DNA of 64,000 bases from Oscillospiraceae bacterium (GTDB taxonomy: Bacteria; Bacillota; Clostridia; Oscillospirales; Ruminococcaceae), in assembly GCA_014799385.1 (NCBI GenBank), contig JAAVIC010000013.1, positions 1 to 64,000 on the forward strand, in the 5' to 3' direction. Positions within the stretch are counted from its first letter, which is position 1. Each line of letters opens with the position of its first letter. The notes under the pieces were generated by a model. It saw only the letters and a list, made by a program, of their open reading frames with translations. It had not been told where the DNA came from and did no database searches. This document shows positions 16,811 through 24,131 of this stretch, piece by piece. A program made the translations under genes and the position numbers.

Positions 16811-18001
16811 TCATTCCTCCTGTTCGGTTTTGGGAATCGCCGCGTAACCATAATCATAGGTGATTACAGGGCGGCAGTCGGGGAACTTCAACCGCAGAAA
16901 GCGAGTTATCTCCTCGGTAAGGGTGTGTTCCTCTATCCCACAGTCACTCGGCACAACACAGTCGAAAATCACCTTTTTCTCATCGGAGCAAGTCACTGTA
17001 CGCACATCGTGCACCGAAATCCGCTCATCGATTTCTCGGACGATTCGTCCCAGCTCGGCATTTATCTGCCCGGTTTCACTGTCATCGCCGACAATCGGGT
17101 CGGGGTGAACCAACATGTTAAGTCCCTCCGCAAGGAAGTCCCGCTCGATTCTGTCAATTATCTCGTGGCACTCGATAAGCGTCATATCCGCAGAAACCTC
17201 CACGTGCGCCGAGGCGAACTGCCGCCCCGGACCGTAATCGTGGATCATCAGGTCGTGAGTTCCCAACACTCCGTCATAGGACATAATCCGCACGCGGATC
17301 CGCTCAACAGTTTCCTCATCGGGAGCTTTTCCGAGCAAAGGACTCATCGCCTCGCGAATCAGCCCTATTCCGCTGAATATGATAAACAGTGCCACCAACG
17401 CGCCCATAATTCCGTCTAACTGCAATCCGCTGAAGTGCGCGATTACAAATGCCGCCAACACTGCCGCCGTGGAGATTACGTCATTACGGCTGTCGGCAGC
17501 GGCGGCTTTCAGGGTTTCCGAACCGATTTTTCGGCTGATTTTCCCGTAGAAAAGCATCATCCACAGCTTAACAACAATCGAGATTCCCAGTGCCGCGACC
17601 GAAATCACCCCGAACTCCACCTCGGTGGGAGCGATGATTTTGGCAACACTATCGCGGAACAGCTCCGCTCCGATTACGATAATCAGCGCAGCCACCATAA
17701 ACCCCGCGAGGTACTCATATCTCCCATGACCGTAGGGGTGCTCGCGGTCGGCGGTTTTCTCCGAGAGCTTGAACCCGATAAGACTGATTATGCTTGATGA
17801 CGCGTCCGAGAGGTTGTTTACCGCATCCGCCGTAATGGAAACGCTCCCCGAAATCAATCCCGCGAAGAATTTCCCCGCGCACAACAGCAGATTGCAGGCA
17901 ATTCCCACATATCCCGCCATCTTTCCGTAAGCTGCCCGAACCATCGGACTTGCCGTGTTTTCGCTGTCCTTTATAAATAAACGTGATAATAGCTTAAGCA
18001 T
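16811..18001 (-). CDS. Cation diffusion facilitator metal efflux transporter
   Basis: 396 residues from ATG 18001 (GGGAG 8 nt upstream; a GTG nine bases earlier would overlap the ribosome site). CDF proteins export Zn, Fe, Mn or Co by proton antiport. The metal-site motif SITADAVNNLSDASSS in helix 2 and HPYGHGRYEYLAG between helices 2 and 3 are clear, and a second aspartate pair lies in AAADSRNDVIST. The C-terminal cytoplasmic domain is longer than in typical members (about 100 extra residues), suggesting two regulatory domains. It is first in a three-gene operon with a duplicated leader region (18051-18211). Confidence 0.93.
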   Translation of the reverse strand: MLKLLSRLFIKDSENTASPMVRAAYGKMAGYVGIACNLLLCAGKFFAGLISGSVSITADAVNNLSDASSSIISLIGFKLSEKTADREHPYGHGRYEYLAGFMVAALIIVIGAELFRDSVAKIIAPTEVEFGVISVAALGISIVVKLWMMLFYGKISRKIGSETLKAAAADSRNDVISTAAVLAAFVIAHFSGLQLDGIMGALVALFIIFSGIGLIREAMSPLLGKAPDEETVERIRVRIMSYDGVLGTHDLMIHDYGPGRQFASAHVEVSADMTLIECHEIIDRIERDFLAEGLNMLVHPDPIVGDDSETGQINAELGRIVREIDERISVHDVRTVTCSDEKKVIFDCVVPSDCGIEEHTLTEEITRFLRLKFPDCRPVITYDYGYAAIPKTEQEE

Positions 18002-18050
18002 TGTAATCACTCCCGTGCATTATATACCCCATTATATCATATTTTTGTTC

Positions 18051-18211
18051 CCACTATTATGTTAACTTTAATTGAACGCGGTTTTCTGTAAGGATATTGG
18101 GCTGTTTTTATTATATCATAGCGGCAAGTTGCCGCCACTATTCCCAATATTACGTTGACATTGGTCAAACGTTATTTCTGTAAGGATATTGCGCTGTTTT
18201 TATTATATCAT
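18051..18211 (-). repeat. Duplicated leader segment upstream of the CDF gene
   Basis: Two direct repeats of about 70 and 77 bp (18051-18120 and 18135-18211) share TTTCTGTAAGGATATTG, GCTGTTTTTATTATATCATA and the CCACTATT start. On the minus strand each carries a TATAAT, and a third TATAAT lies at 18031-18036. Only the distal one has a good -35 (TTTACA 18225-18230, 17 bp). A palindrome TTGACATTGGTCAA (18155-18168) lies inside the distal unit and could be an operator. Confidence 0.6.
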
Positions 18212-18235
18212 ATTTGTTTACGTTTGTAAACCCCA

Positions 18236-19132
18236 TTAATTTTCCACCAATCCCTCAAAATCGAAGATGGGCGTGTATTCCTCTTTTGCGGAGGATTTTT
18301 CCTGCATATAACCCTCCAACCCTGCGTCAATCACCGCGTCCAGAACTTTCCGATACTCGAATGTCGTGATTCGCCGATTGTATTTCGCAAGAGAGGAATC
18401 GGACTTCACAAGACCGAACGGTGTGTACTGGCTCATCAGGCTGAACAAAATCTCCCCACCGAAACGCTCCCCAAACTGCTTGACAACTTCTATGCTGTCC
18501 TTATACCCGCCCGGGAGAACCAAATGACGGACAACTGTTCCGCGCAGCAAAATGCCGTCCCCGCCGAACTGCGGCTTTCCCGTTTGTTTGACCATCTCCG
18601 CGACCGCGTTTATCGCCGTATCGAAATAACCCGGGGCTTTCGAGAGCCGTACCGCCAATTCATCGCTGTAATATTTCACATCGGGGAGGTAAATATCCAC
18701 GATTCCATCAAGCATTCGCAGCGTTTCCACTCGCTCATATCCGCCCGAGTTGTACACGATAGGGAGCGTCAAACCGTTTTTCCGAGCCATTTCCACAGCA
18801 TTGATTATCTTCGGCACGAAATGCGTGGGATTTACAAGGTTGATGTTATGCGCGCCTTTTCCCTGTAATTCAATGAAAATCTCCGCGAGCCGCTCCTCGG
18901 AGATTTCGCGGTGCTTGCGCTCCGCGCTGATTTCGTAATTCTGACAAAACGCGCACTTCAGCACACACCCCGAAAAGAACACCGCGCCGCTGCCTCTCGT
19001 CCCGGAGATACACGGCTCTTCCCACCGGTGGAGCATAGCCTTTGCGGCGGCGATTTGTTCGCCCATTCCGCAGAAACCCGTTGCTGTTGCTCTGTCAACG
19101 CCGCATTTTCGCGGGCATAATTCGCACTTCAT
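18236..19132 (-). CDS. PflA-like radical SAM protein
   Basis: 298 residues. The radical SAM cluster motif is CVLKCAFCQNY (CxxxCxxC, near residue 56). The N-terminus carries further cysteines (CELCPRKCGVDR, GFCGMG) that may bind another cluster. The family is related to pyruvate-formate-lyase activating enzyme and to AmmeMemoRadiSam-type proteins, but substrates are unknown for this subgroup. GGAGG precedes the ATG. It is monocistronic on the minus strand, with the flagellar operon terminator upstream. The radical SAM assignment is sure; the reaction is not. Confidence 0.9.
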   Translation of the reverse strand: MKCELCPRKCGVDRATATGFCGMGEQIAAAKAMLHRWEEPCISGTRGSGAVFFSGCVLKCAFCQNYEISAERKHREISEERLAEIFIELQGKGAHNINLVNPTHFVPKIINAVEMARKNGLTLPIVYNSGGYERVETLRMLDGIVDIYLPDVKYYSDELAVRLSKAPGYFDTAINAVAEMVKQTGKPQFGGDGILLRGTVVRHLVLPGGYKDSIEVVKQFGERFGGEILFSLMSQYTPFGLVKSDSSLAKYNRRITTFEYRKVLDAVIDAGLEGYMQEKSSAKEEYTPIFDFEGLVEN

Positions 19133-19145
19133 AGATTCCTCCGCT

Positions 19146-19186
19146 AAAAAACCGCCTTGTCGGGACTTCCCGACAAGGCGGTTTTA
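19146..19186. terminator. Terminator of the flagellar operon
   Basis: Long hairpin ACCGCCTTGTCGGGA / TCCCGACAAGGCGGT with T-rich flanks on both strands. On the minus strand it is followed by TTTTTTAGC, ending the fliD-fliS-fliT side. Confidence 0.85.
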
Positions 19187-19192
19187 TACTAA

Positions 19193-19678
19193 TTATGAAT
19201 TTCTGTTAAATGACTGACCCGTTGCCTTGCCGACAACCGCGCTGTTGTAGTAACCGATTTTCTGCTTGGTCTGTTTAAGCTGCTCCAACTCGCGGCGAGA
19301 ATCAACGTGGCGATCCTTAAACTGATTGGAAACGACCTTATCCTTGTCGAGGATACGCTGCTTGGCAACCGCCATTGTCTTTTGGAGCAGTTGCAGCTTT
19401 TTGTGCGCCTCGTCCAACGGAACCGAAACATAGCTGCCATTAATCAAAGCCCTCAGCAATGTTTGCTCCTCGGGCAGCTCACAGTCCACCACGGATTCGA
19501 GGTCGCCCTTCAGATCCTCGAGGGTGTCAATAAGCTCGTTTCTGGCAATCAGCCCCTGCTGAACGATCTCCAACTCGGCATTGATCATACTGTCGGTCTG
19601 TTTTTCATATTCCTGGAGCGTTTCGATGATCCGCGTAATGATCTCCGACGCTTTTTCACAACCAAAAATCTCAGCCAT
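19193..19678 (-). CDS. Flagellar chaperone, FliT/FlgN-like
   Basis: 161 residues, almost wholly alpha-helical with heptad spacing (IITRIIETLQEYEKQTDSMI, LIDTLEDLKGDLES, HKKLQLLQKTMAVAKQRIL), as in small export chaperones that keep axial proteins unfolded. It is last in the operon, after fliD and fliS, the place fliT occupies in Bacillus, so FliT-like is the best guess. Sequence alone does not separate FliT from FlgN. The start has AAGGGGGG upstream, and a structured leader repeat fills the gap to fliS. Confidence 0.7.
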   Translation of the reverse strand: MAEIFGCEKASEIITRIIETLQEYEKQTDSMINAELEIVQQGLIARNELIDTLEDLKGDLESVVDCELPEEQTLLRALINGSYVSVPLDEAHKKLQLLQKTMAVAKQRILDKDKVVSNQFKDRHVDSRRELEQLKQTKQKIGYYNSAVVGKATGQSFNRNS

Positions 19679-19699
19679 ATTTCCCCCCTTATCTAAATA

Positions 19700-19869
19700 G
19701 AAAATTCAAAACCACACATACGAGCTTTGCTCGTCTGTGTTCGCTAAGCGAGCCGCAACACCGTTTCACGGTGTGTCGCCGGCAACACGATGTTGCCAGC
19801 GACTGCCCAAAACGCAGCACGGATGCTGCGCAATTAAGGCAGTCGCTATAGCTTGCGTTTTGAATTTGC
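19700..19869 (-). repeat. Leader repeat before the fliT-like gene (expanded copy)
   Basis: In gene sense the closing stem is GCAAATTCAAAACGC / GGTTTTGAATTTTC, ending 21 nt before the start codon. Hairpins: ACACAGACGAGC/GCTCGTATGTGT and ACACCG/CGGTGT. Two extra stems are inserted: GGCAACA/TGTTGCC and an outer AGCGACTGCC/GGCAGTCGCT enclosing CGCAGCA/TGCTGCG. It lies between fliS and the fliT-like gene inside the operon. Confidence 0.8.
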
Positions 19870-19908
19870 ACTTGACTCACGAACGTTGATATAAATCATA
19901 GCGTGGAG

Positions 19909-20322
19909 TTAAAACAGGCTCTTCTTTTGGTTCGCTTTCTCCTGAGCCTCGATTTCCTCTCTTGTCATCTGGCTTATCTGTGTGAATGCGTCACGCAGTT
20001 CGCCAATCATCGGAATAATCTTCTTTACCTCGTCAAGCTCCTTGCTGACATTCGCCTTGACTATCACCTTGTAAAAGAACACATACAGATCCTCAAGGTT
20101 TTTGGAAATCGGCACGGACATATCCAATGCCTCACGCAGAGCGTCAATGCAGTCCTCTGCCTTGATAAAAGCCTCGTTGGACTTGGCGAAATTCTTCTTC
20201 TCGATGAAATCAATGCCGATTGCAAGCTGACGCTCGATTTCACTGTACAGCTTTATAACAACTTCAACCGGAGTCATAGTCGTTACAGACTGCTTTTTGT
20301 ACTGCGAATAGGGGTTAACCAT
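19909..20322 (-). CDS. fliS: Flagellin export chaperone FliS
   Basis: 137 residues, the usual FliS length. It binds newly made flagellin and holds it export-competent. The N-terminus (NPYSQYKKQSVTTMTPVEVVIKLY) matches the FliS pattern of NxY followed by the P-x-x-L/V-x-x-x-L-Y helix. All-helical, with a basic tail. AAAGGATTG precedes the ATG. It sits 20 nt downstream of fliD, the standard pairing. No flagellin gene lies in this window. Confidence 0.93.
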   Translation of the reverse strand: MVNPYSQYKKQSVTTMTPVEVVIKLYSEIERQLAIGIDFIEKKNFAKSNEAFIKAEDCIDALREALDMSVPISKNLEDLYVFFYKVIVKANVSKELDEVKKIIPMIGELRDAFTQISQMTREEIEAQEKANQKKSLF

Positions 20323-20342
20323 AAGACATCAATCCTTTGTTA

Positions 20343-22727
20343 TCATTGAGTTGTACCAAAGTTATTCAAGAATCCCGACATATAGCTCGACTGGCTGTTG
20401 AGGTCGGACATCATCTTTTCGAGATTCGTGAATACGCTCCACCAGTACTCTTCCTTGGAATCGTAACGATCCTGCAAAGTCGCGATACGCTTGTTGATCT
20501 GCTCCATCTCGCGGTAGATCGCGTTGTTCTTGGCGGTCGTACCCGATTCCAGACCCGCCTTGCGGATAAGCGAACCCTTTACAACGTCACCCGACAGTCT
20601 TGAAGTGCTGACCGCGTCGTCAATAACGTTGCTGATTTGCTTCATTACACCGCTGTTGGGGTCGGTAAACAGCTTTGTAACCGCCTCGGGATTCTCGGCA
20701 AACGCCTTATCGAGAGCTTCCTCGTCAATCGCCAGCTTGCCGCGCTTTGCGCCCTCGGAGTCTGTAATCCCGCTTACGGTCTTGATGCCCATATTGAACA
20801 AGCCGAACTTCGAGCCGTCGTCCAATGTTACGGTATTGTAAATGCAAATACGCATCTTGGACATAATGGACGAAACAGTGGAATCGTTGTACAGAACGCC
20901 CGCCTTCGCCATATTTTCCCACTTCTCGATTTCCTTGTCGTCCATCTCTTCCTTTTCCGCGTCCGTAAGCGGCTCGTAGAGATTGTTCTTGGAATCGCGC
21001 TTGGGAGCGGTGCCGACATAATTATATATATCGTCAATCAACTGATTGTAGTCATTGACAAAATCCTTGATGGACTGCTTGATATCCGTGTAGTCCTTGG
21101 AAATGCCCACGGTAAGCTCGGTATCCAGCTCTGCCTCGCTGAAATCAAAGGTCGTTCCGTCCGTGGTGTAAGAGTTGGAGTTGTGGTAAACCGTGATTCC
21201 GTTCAGCTCAAACTTCGCGTTCTGACCGATTTCATAATTTGAACCCGCGCCAACCAGTCCGAGCGCGCCCGCGAGAGCGTCCGAGGAGTCAATATCCACA
21301 TCGCCGCCGTTGCCGAGGTCGTTTGCGGTAATGATGAACTTATTCTCCATCTTGGAGTAGGTCATCGTAACACCCGCGCCGCTGTTGTTCACTGCGCTTA
21401 CCAAATCCGAAATAGTAGCCTTCGCATCTACGGAAATCTTCTTGCCGTTGACGGTCATTTCGTACTTTCCGTCCGCGTTTGTGGGGATTCCAAGCGACTT
21501 AAGGGTATCCTTGTCGGTGAATCTGTTCGTAACGGTACCCTTTTGCAGACCGAGAGTTCCGCCGCTTGTCGCGGTAAGCGAAAACTCGATATTCTCGCCG
21601 CCCTTTGTGGCTGAGATGTACGAGCCGTCAATATTGAAAGTAACACCCTCGCTTGAATAAGCGGAATTAAGCGCGGAGGAAATTGCCGCCGCGTTCTTAT
21701 CCTTAGCCGCCTGAGTGGAGGTGTAGGTGTAGTTGTCCAATTGCTCCTGAGTTACCGTTGCGTCTGCGCTGAGCTTGTTATCCTTGCGGTAAGCCGCAGC
21801 TTTAAGCTGATTGTATTCATTGAGAATCGCGCCGTTGCCCGCTTGGTTTCGGCTGTCAAAATATTTTTCCGAAACGCCTTGGAAGTTGACATTCTTTACC
21901 GTACCGTTAATGTTTACAGCGATGGAGTTCGTACCGGTAACTGCTGCCTGCGTCGCAATCGCGATTTTCTCGGAAGGACGGGACAATCCGAAGTTACCCG
22001 TCTTTTCGGTGAGGATAACTGCCGCGTTGCCGCTTGTTTCAAAACCGAATGTTCCGTCACCGTTATCCTTCGCCTTAATAAACTGATTGGTGCCGTCTGA
22101 TGTGCCGAACGAATCATTGAACTTAGTGTTCAGCGTATCCAACAAGTCGGTCTTGAAGGTCGCGTCATCAAACGTGCCGTCTCCGTTGCTTTTGAGAGTT
22201 GCACCAAACTCGATAGTCTTGGTGACATCGCCTACCCTTACATCCATCTCGAACTTATATTCACGGTCGCCGTCTGCGTTTGTGGTGTACTCCGAGCTGC
22301 TTATCGCCTTGTCAATATCCAGCGAAAAGCCTGCGGGTTCGAGAACCTTGCCCGTGCGTGTAGAGGCGGTCGCAAGCTGCTCCACCTTGAGCTTGTAATT
22401 TCCCTCAACAGAGCTTGAGGTCGTGGAAACCTTAAGCCCCGAAGTACGGTCGGGATTTGCCTTATTCGTGATGGTCGACTTGAACTTCGAGAACGAAGTC
22501 GGACTCATCAGATAGCTGTCGCGTTTGAGAATATCAAAATACTTGCTCTTAAACGCAGTCAGCTTGGACGTAATATCGCGGTAAGCCTCCTGCTTCCACT
22601 GGAGCTTTTGGAGCTTCTTGTTCTGATTGTCGATTTTTGTCTGATAAGACGACATCATCTTCTCAATCATCGACTCGGTATCATAACCGGAGTTGATACC
22701 GCTAAGACGCATTATATCATTAGCCAT
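20343..22727 (-). CDS. fliD: Flagellar filament cap protein FliD
   Basis: 794 residues, about 250 more than a typical Gram-positive FliD. The N-terminal domain is plain (LSGINSGYDTESMIEKMM, YQTKIDNQNKKLQKLQWKQE). The C-terminus has FVNDYNQLIDDIYNYVGTAP and a long coiled coil (EQINKRIATLQDRYDSKEEYWWSVFTNLEKMMS, here given in parts), as in FliD_C. The extra length is in the surface region, including a flagellin hook-IN-like motif (MTVNGKKISVDAKATISDLV). It caps the growing filament and guides flagellin folding. AGGAGAAATA precedes the ATG. It follows csrA by 2 nt. Confidence 0.93.
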   Translation of the reverse strand: MANDIMRLSGINSGYDTESMIEKMMSSYQTKIDNQNKKLQKLQWKQEAYRDITSKLTAFKSKYFDILKRDSYLMSPTSFSKFKSTITNKANPDRTSGLKVSTTSSSVEGNYKLKVEQLATASTRTGKVLEPAGFSLDIDKAISSSEYTTNADGDREYKFEMDVRVGDVTKTIEFGATLKSNGDGTFDDATFKTDLLDTLNTKFNDSFGTSDGTNQFIKAKDNGDGTFGFETSGNAAVILTEKTGNFGLSRPSEKIAIATQAAVTGTNSIAVNINGTVKNVNFQGVSEKYFDSRNQAGNGAILNEYNQLKAAAYRKDNKLSADATVTQEQLDNYTYTSTQAAKDKNAAAISSALNSAYSSEGVTFNIDGSYISATKGGENIEFSLTATSGGTLGLQKGTVTNRFTDKDTLKSLGIPTNADGKYEMTVNGKKISVDAKATISDLVSAVNNSGAGVTMTYSKMENKFIITANDLGNGGDVDIDSSDALAGALGLVGAGSNYEIGQNAKFELNGITVYHNSNSYTTDGTTFDFSEAELDTELTVGISKDYTDIKQSIKDFVNDYNQLIDDIYNYVGTAPKRDSKNNLYEPLTDAEKEEMDDKEIEKWENMAKAGVLYNDSTVSSIMSKMRICIYNTVTLDDGSKFGLFNMGIKTVSGITDSEGAKRGKLAIDEEALDKAFAENPEAVTKLFTDPNSGVMKQISNVIDDAVSTSRLSGDVVKGSLIRKAGLESGTTAKNNAIYREMEQINKRIATLQDRYDSKEEYWWSVFTNLEKMMSDLNSQSSYMSGFLNNFGTTQ

Positions 22728-22729
22728 AA

Positions 22730-22963
22730 TTATTTCTCCTCCCGTTTCTGTGTATCATTCAGAAGCTGCTTTATTCCGCGTGTGGAAGCCGCCGCTTGTT
22801 CGTTTGTCTGACGCAGCGTTTTAAGCTCGCTTCTTACAATCTTTACCTCTTTTGGAGCGTTAATTCCGATTTTCACCTTGTCCTTAGAAATCTCCAGTAC
22901 CGAAATCTCAATATTGTCGGAAACCAGAATGCTTTCGCCGGGCTTACGAGTAACAACAAGCAT
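22730..22963 (-). CDS. csrA: Carbon storage regulator CsrA
   Basis: 77 residues from ATG 22963; a longer frame upstream overlaps fliW and is not used. The N-terminus [14 protein letters not shown] and [18 protein letters not shown] are the family hallmarks. CsrA is a dimeric RNA-binding protein that blocks ribosome sites at GGA loops, classically on flagellin mRNA in Bacillus. The C-terminal ~25 residues extend beyond the core and are charged. It starts 1 nt after the fliW stop, matching the FliW-CsrA antagonist pair. Confidence 0.97.
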   Translation of the reverse strand: MLVVTRKPGESILVSDNIEISVLEISKDKVKIGINAPKEVKIVRSELKTLRQTNEQAAASTRGIKQLLNDTQKREEK

Positions 22964-22964
22964 A

Positions 22965-23408
22965 TTACGCCCCCTTATCGAAATTGTTTGAGGAATAAAC
23001 GGGATACTTGAAATCGTAATCCTCAAGCATTATCTGCGCGGCAATATTGTCACGCGTGTTGATGACGATAGGGCAGCGAAGGTTTATTGTGGTTTCCTTG
23101 TAATTGTCGGGAACTATTGCCACGGCAATACAGCGGTGGGGAGTGTTCTCGTCAATTTTAAGCTCCGCCTGCTCCTCATCGCTTATCTCGAAACAATAGT
23201 CGGGATAAATCAGCATGGGGTCATAAACCACAAAGCACGGCTCTGTGCTGTCCACCGCCTGAAGCCACATCGGAAACGTATCCTCGCCCAACGGACTTAA
23301 CAGCGTATAGCGCTTTACGTCCTCAAATCCAAGAATCCCGCTTGGAACGGTGATTATCGTGCTTTCGTCAATCTCAACTTCGCCAAAATCTCTTGTTTCA
23401 ATATTCAT
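22965..23408 (-). CDS. fliW: Flagellar assembly factor FliW
   Basis: 147 residues, typical. FliW binds CsrA and flagellin in turn: free flagellin titrates FliW, releasing CsrA to repress flagellin translation. Recognisable segments are [36 protein letters not shown] and [25 protein letters not shown]. It is followed at once by csrA and preceded by a DUF6470 gene, the same order as fliW-csrA behind yviE in Bacillus. Confidence 0.96.
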   Translation of the reverse strand: MNIETRDFGEVEIDESTIITVPSGILGFEDVKRYTLLSPLGEDTFPMWLQAVDSTEPCFVVYDPMLIYPDYCFEISDEEQAELKIDENTPHRCIAVAIVPDNYKETTINLRCPIVINTRDNIAAQIMLEDYDFKYPVYSSNNFDKGA

Positions 23409-23412
23409 TTTA

Positions 23413-24036
23413 TCAACCCTTTATATCCAATAACGGCGGCTCATAATTCGGATTCGCGCTTGGCGGAACATAAATCGGGTCGCCTATGTACTCGATTTCC
23501 ACGCGCGGTCTGTCATGAATAATAAGCTCCACGCTGCCGGGGATAAACTCCATCGGAAGCTGGCTTGTAACGTCCCAGTCGATGTCTTGCTCTCCCATCT
23601 GATATTCGATGTTGAGCTTACCCGCGTCAAAGGTTACATCTGCGCCCTCTTTGGGTAGAAACTCCATAATGGTTTCCACCGTTGCGCCAGCTCTGGCATT
23701 GTTTATCGCGATTTCGCTCGGCGATACCCCGCGTGCAAGCTGGTCGCCCTCGGACGCAATTTTCGCCGTACCCTGAAACGCGATCTTCCACCCCTCGGAA
23801 GCCTTTTGCGCCATAACATCGCCGTCCGTCATATTGCCATAGCCCAGACTGCTTCTTGCGCGGTAGGTGTCAATATTGAGCTTTAACGGCTCAGCCTGCA
23901 TAACAAAACCGCCGTTTTTGGTGGTAATGTTGACCTTCGGCTGATGGTCGCCCTCAACGGGCTGATATTTGGCATTTGTTACCTTGATCTCGATTTGAAT
24001 CGGGATCGTGGTGATCTGAAGTAAATTGGGAATCAT
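23413..24036 (-). CDS. DUF6470 family protein (YviE-like)
   Basis: 207 residues. The start is at ATG 24036, with AGGAGG nearby; a TTG one codon earlier is the alternative. The N-terminus (LLQITTIPIQIEIKVTNAKY) and the position between flgL and fliW match YviE of Bacillus, a conserved but uncharacterised flagellar-operon gene. It ends with a proline-rich stretch. No signal peptide or membrane helix. The role in flagellar assembly rests on gene position. Confidence 0.85.
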   Translation of the reverse strand: MIPNLLQITTIPIQIEIKVTNAKYQPVEGDHQPKVNITTKNGGFVMQAEPLKLNIDTYRARSSLGYGNMTDGDVMAQKASEGWKIAFQGTAKIASEGDQLARGVSPSEIAINNARAGATVETIMEFLPKEGADVTFDAGKLNIEYQMGEQDIDWDVTSQLPMEFIPGSVELIIHDRPRVEIEYIGDPIYVPPSANPNYEPPLLDIKG

Positions 24037-24131
24037 CAAAACACCTCCTGTGTATCAATCCTAGAGCCGCGGCAATCCATTTCAAATACGGAATTTTCAA
24101 ATTCCGCAAATTCTACGCAGCTCCATTTAAT

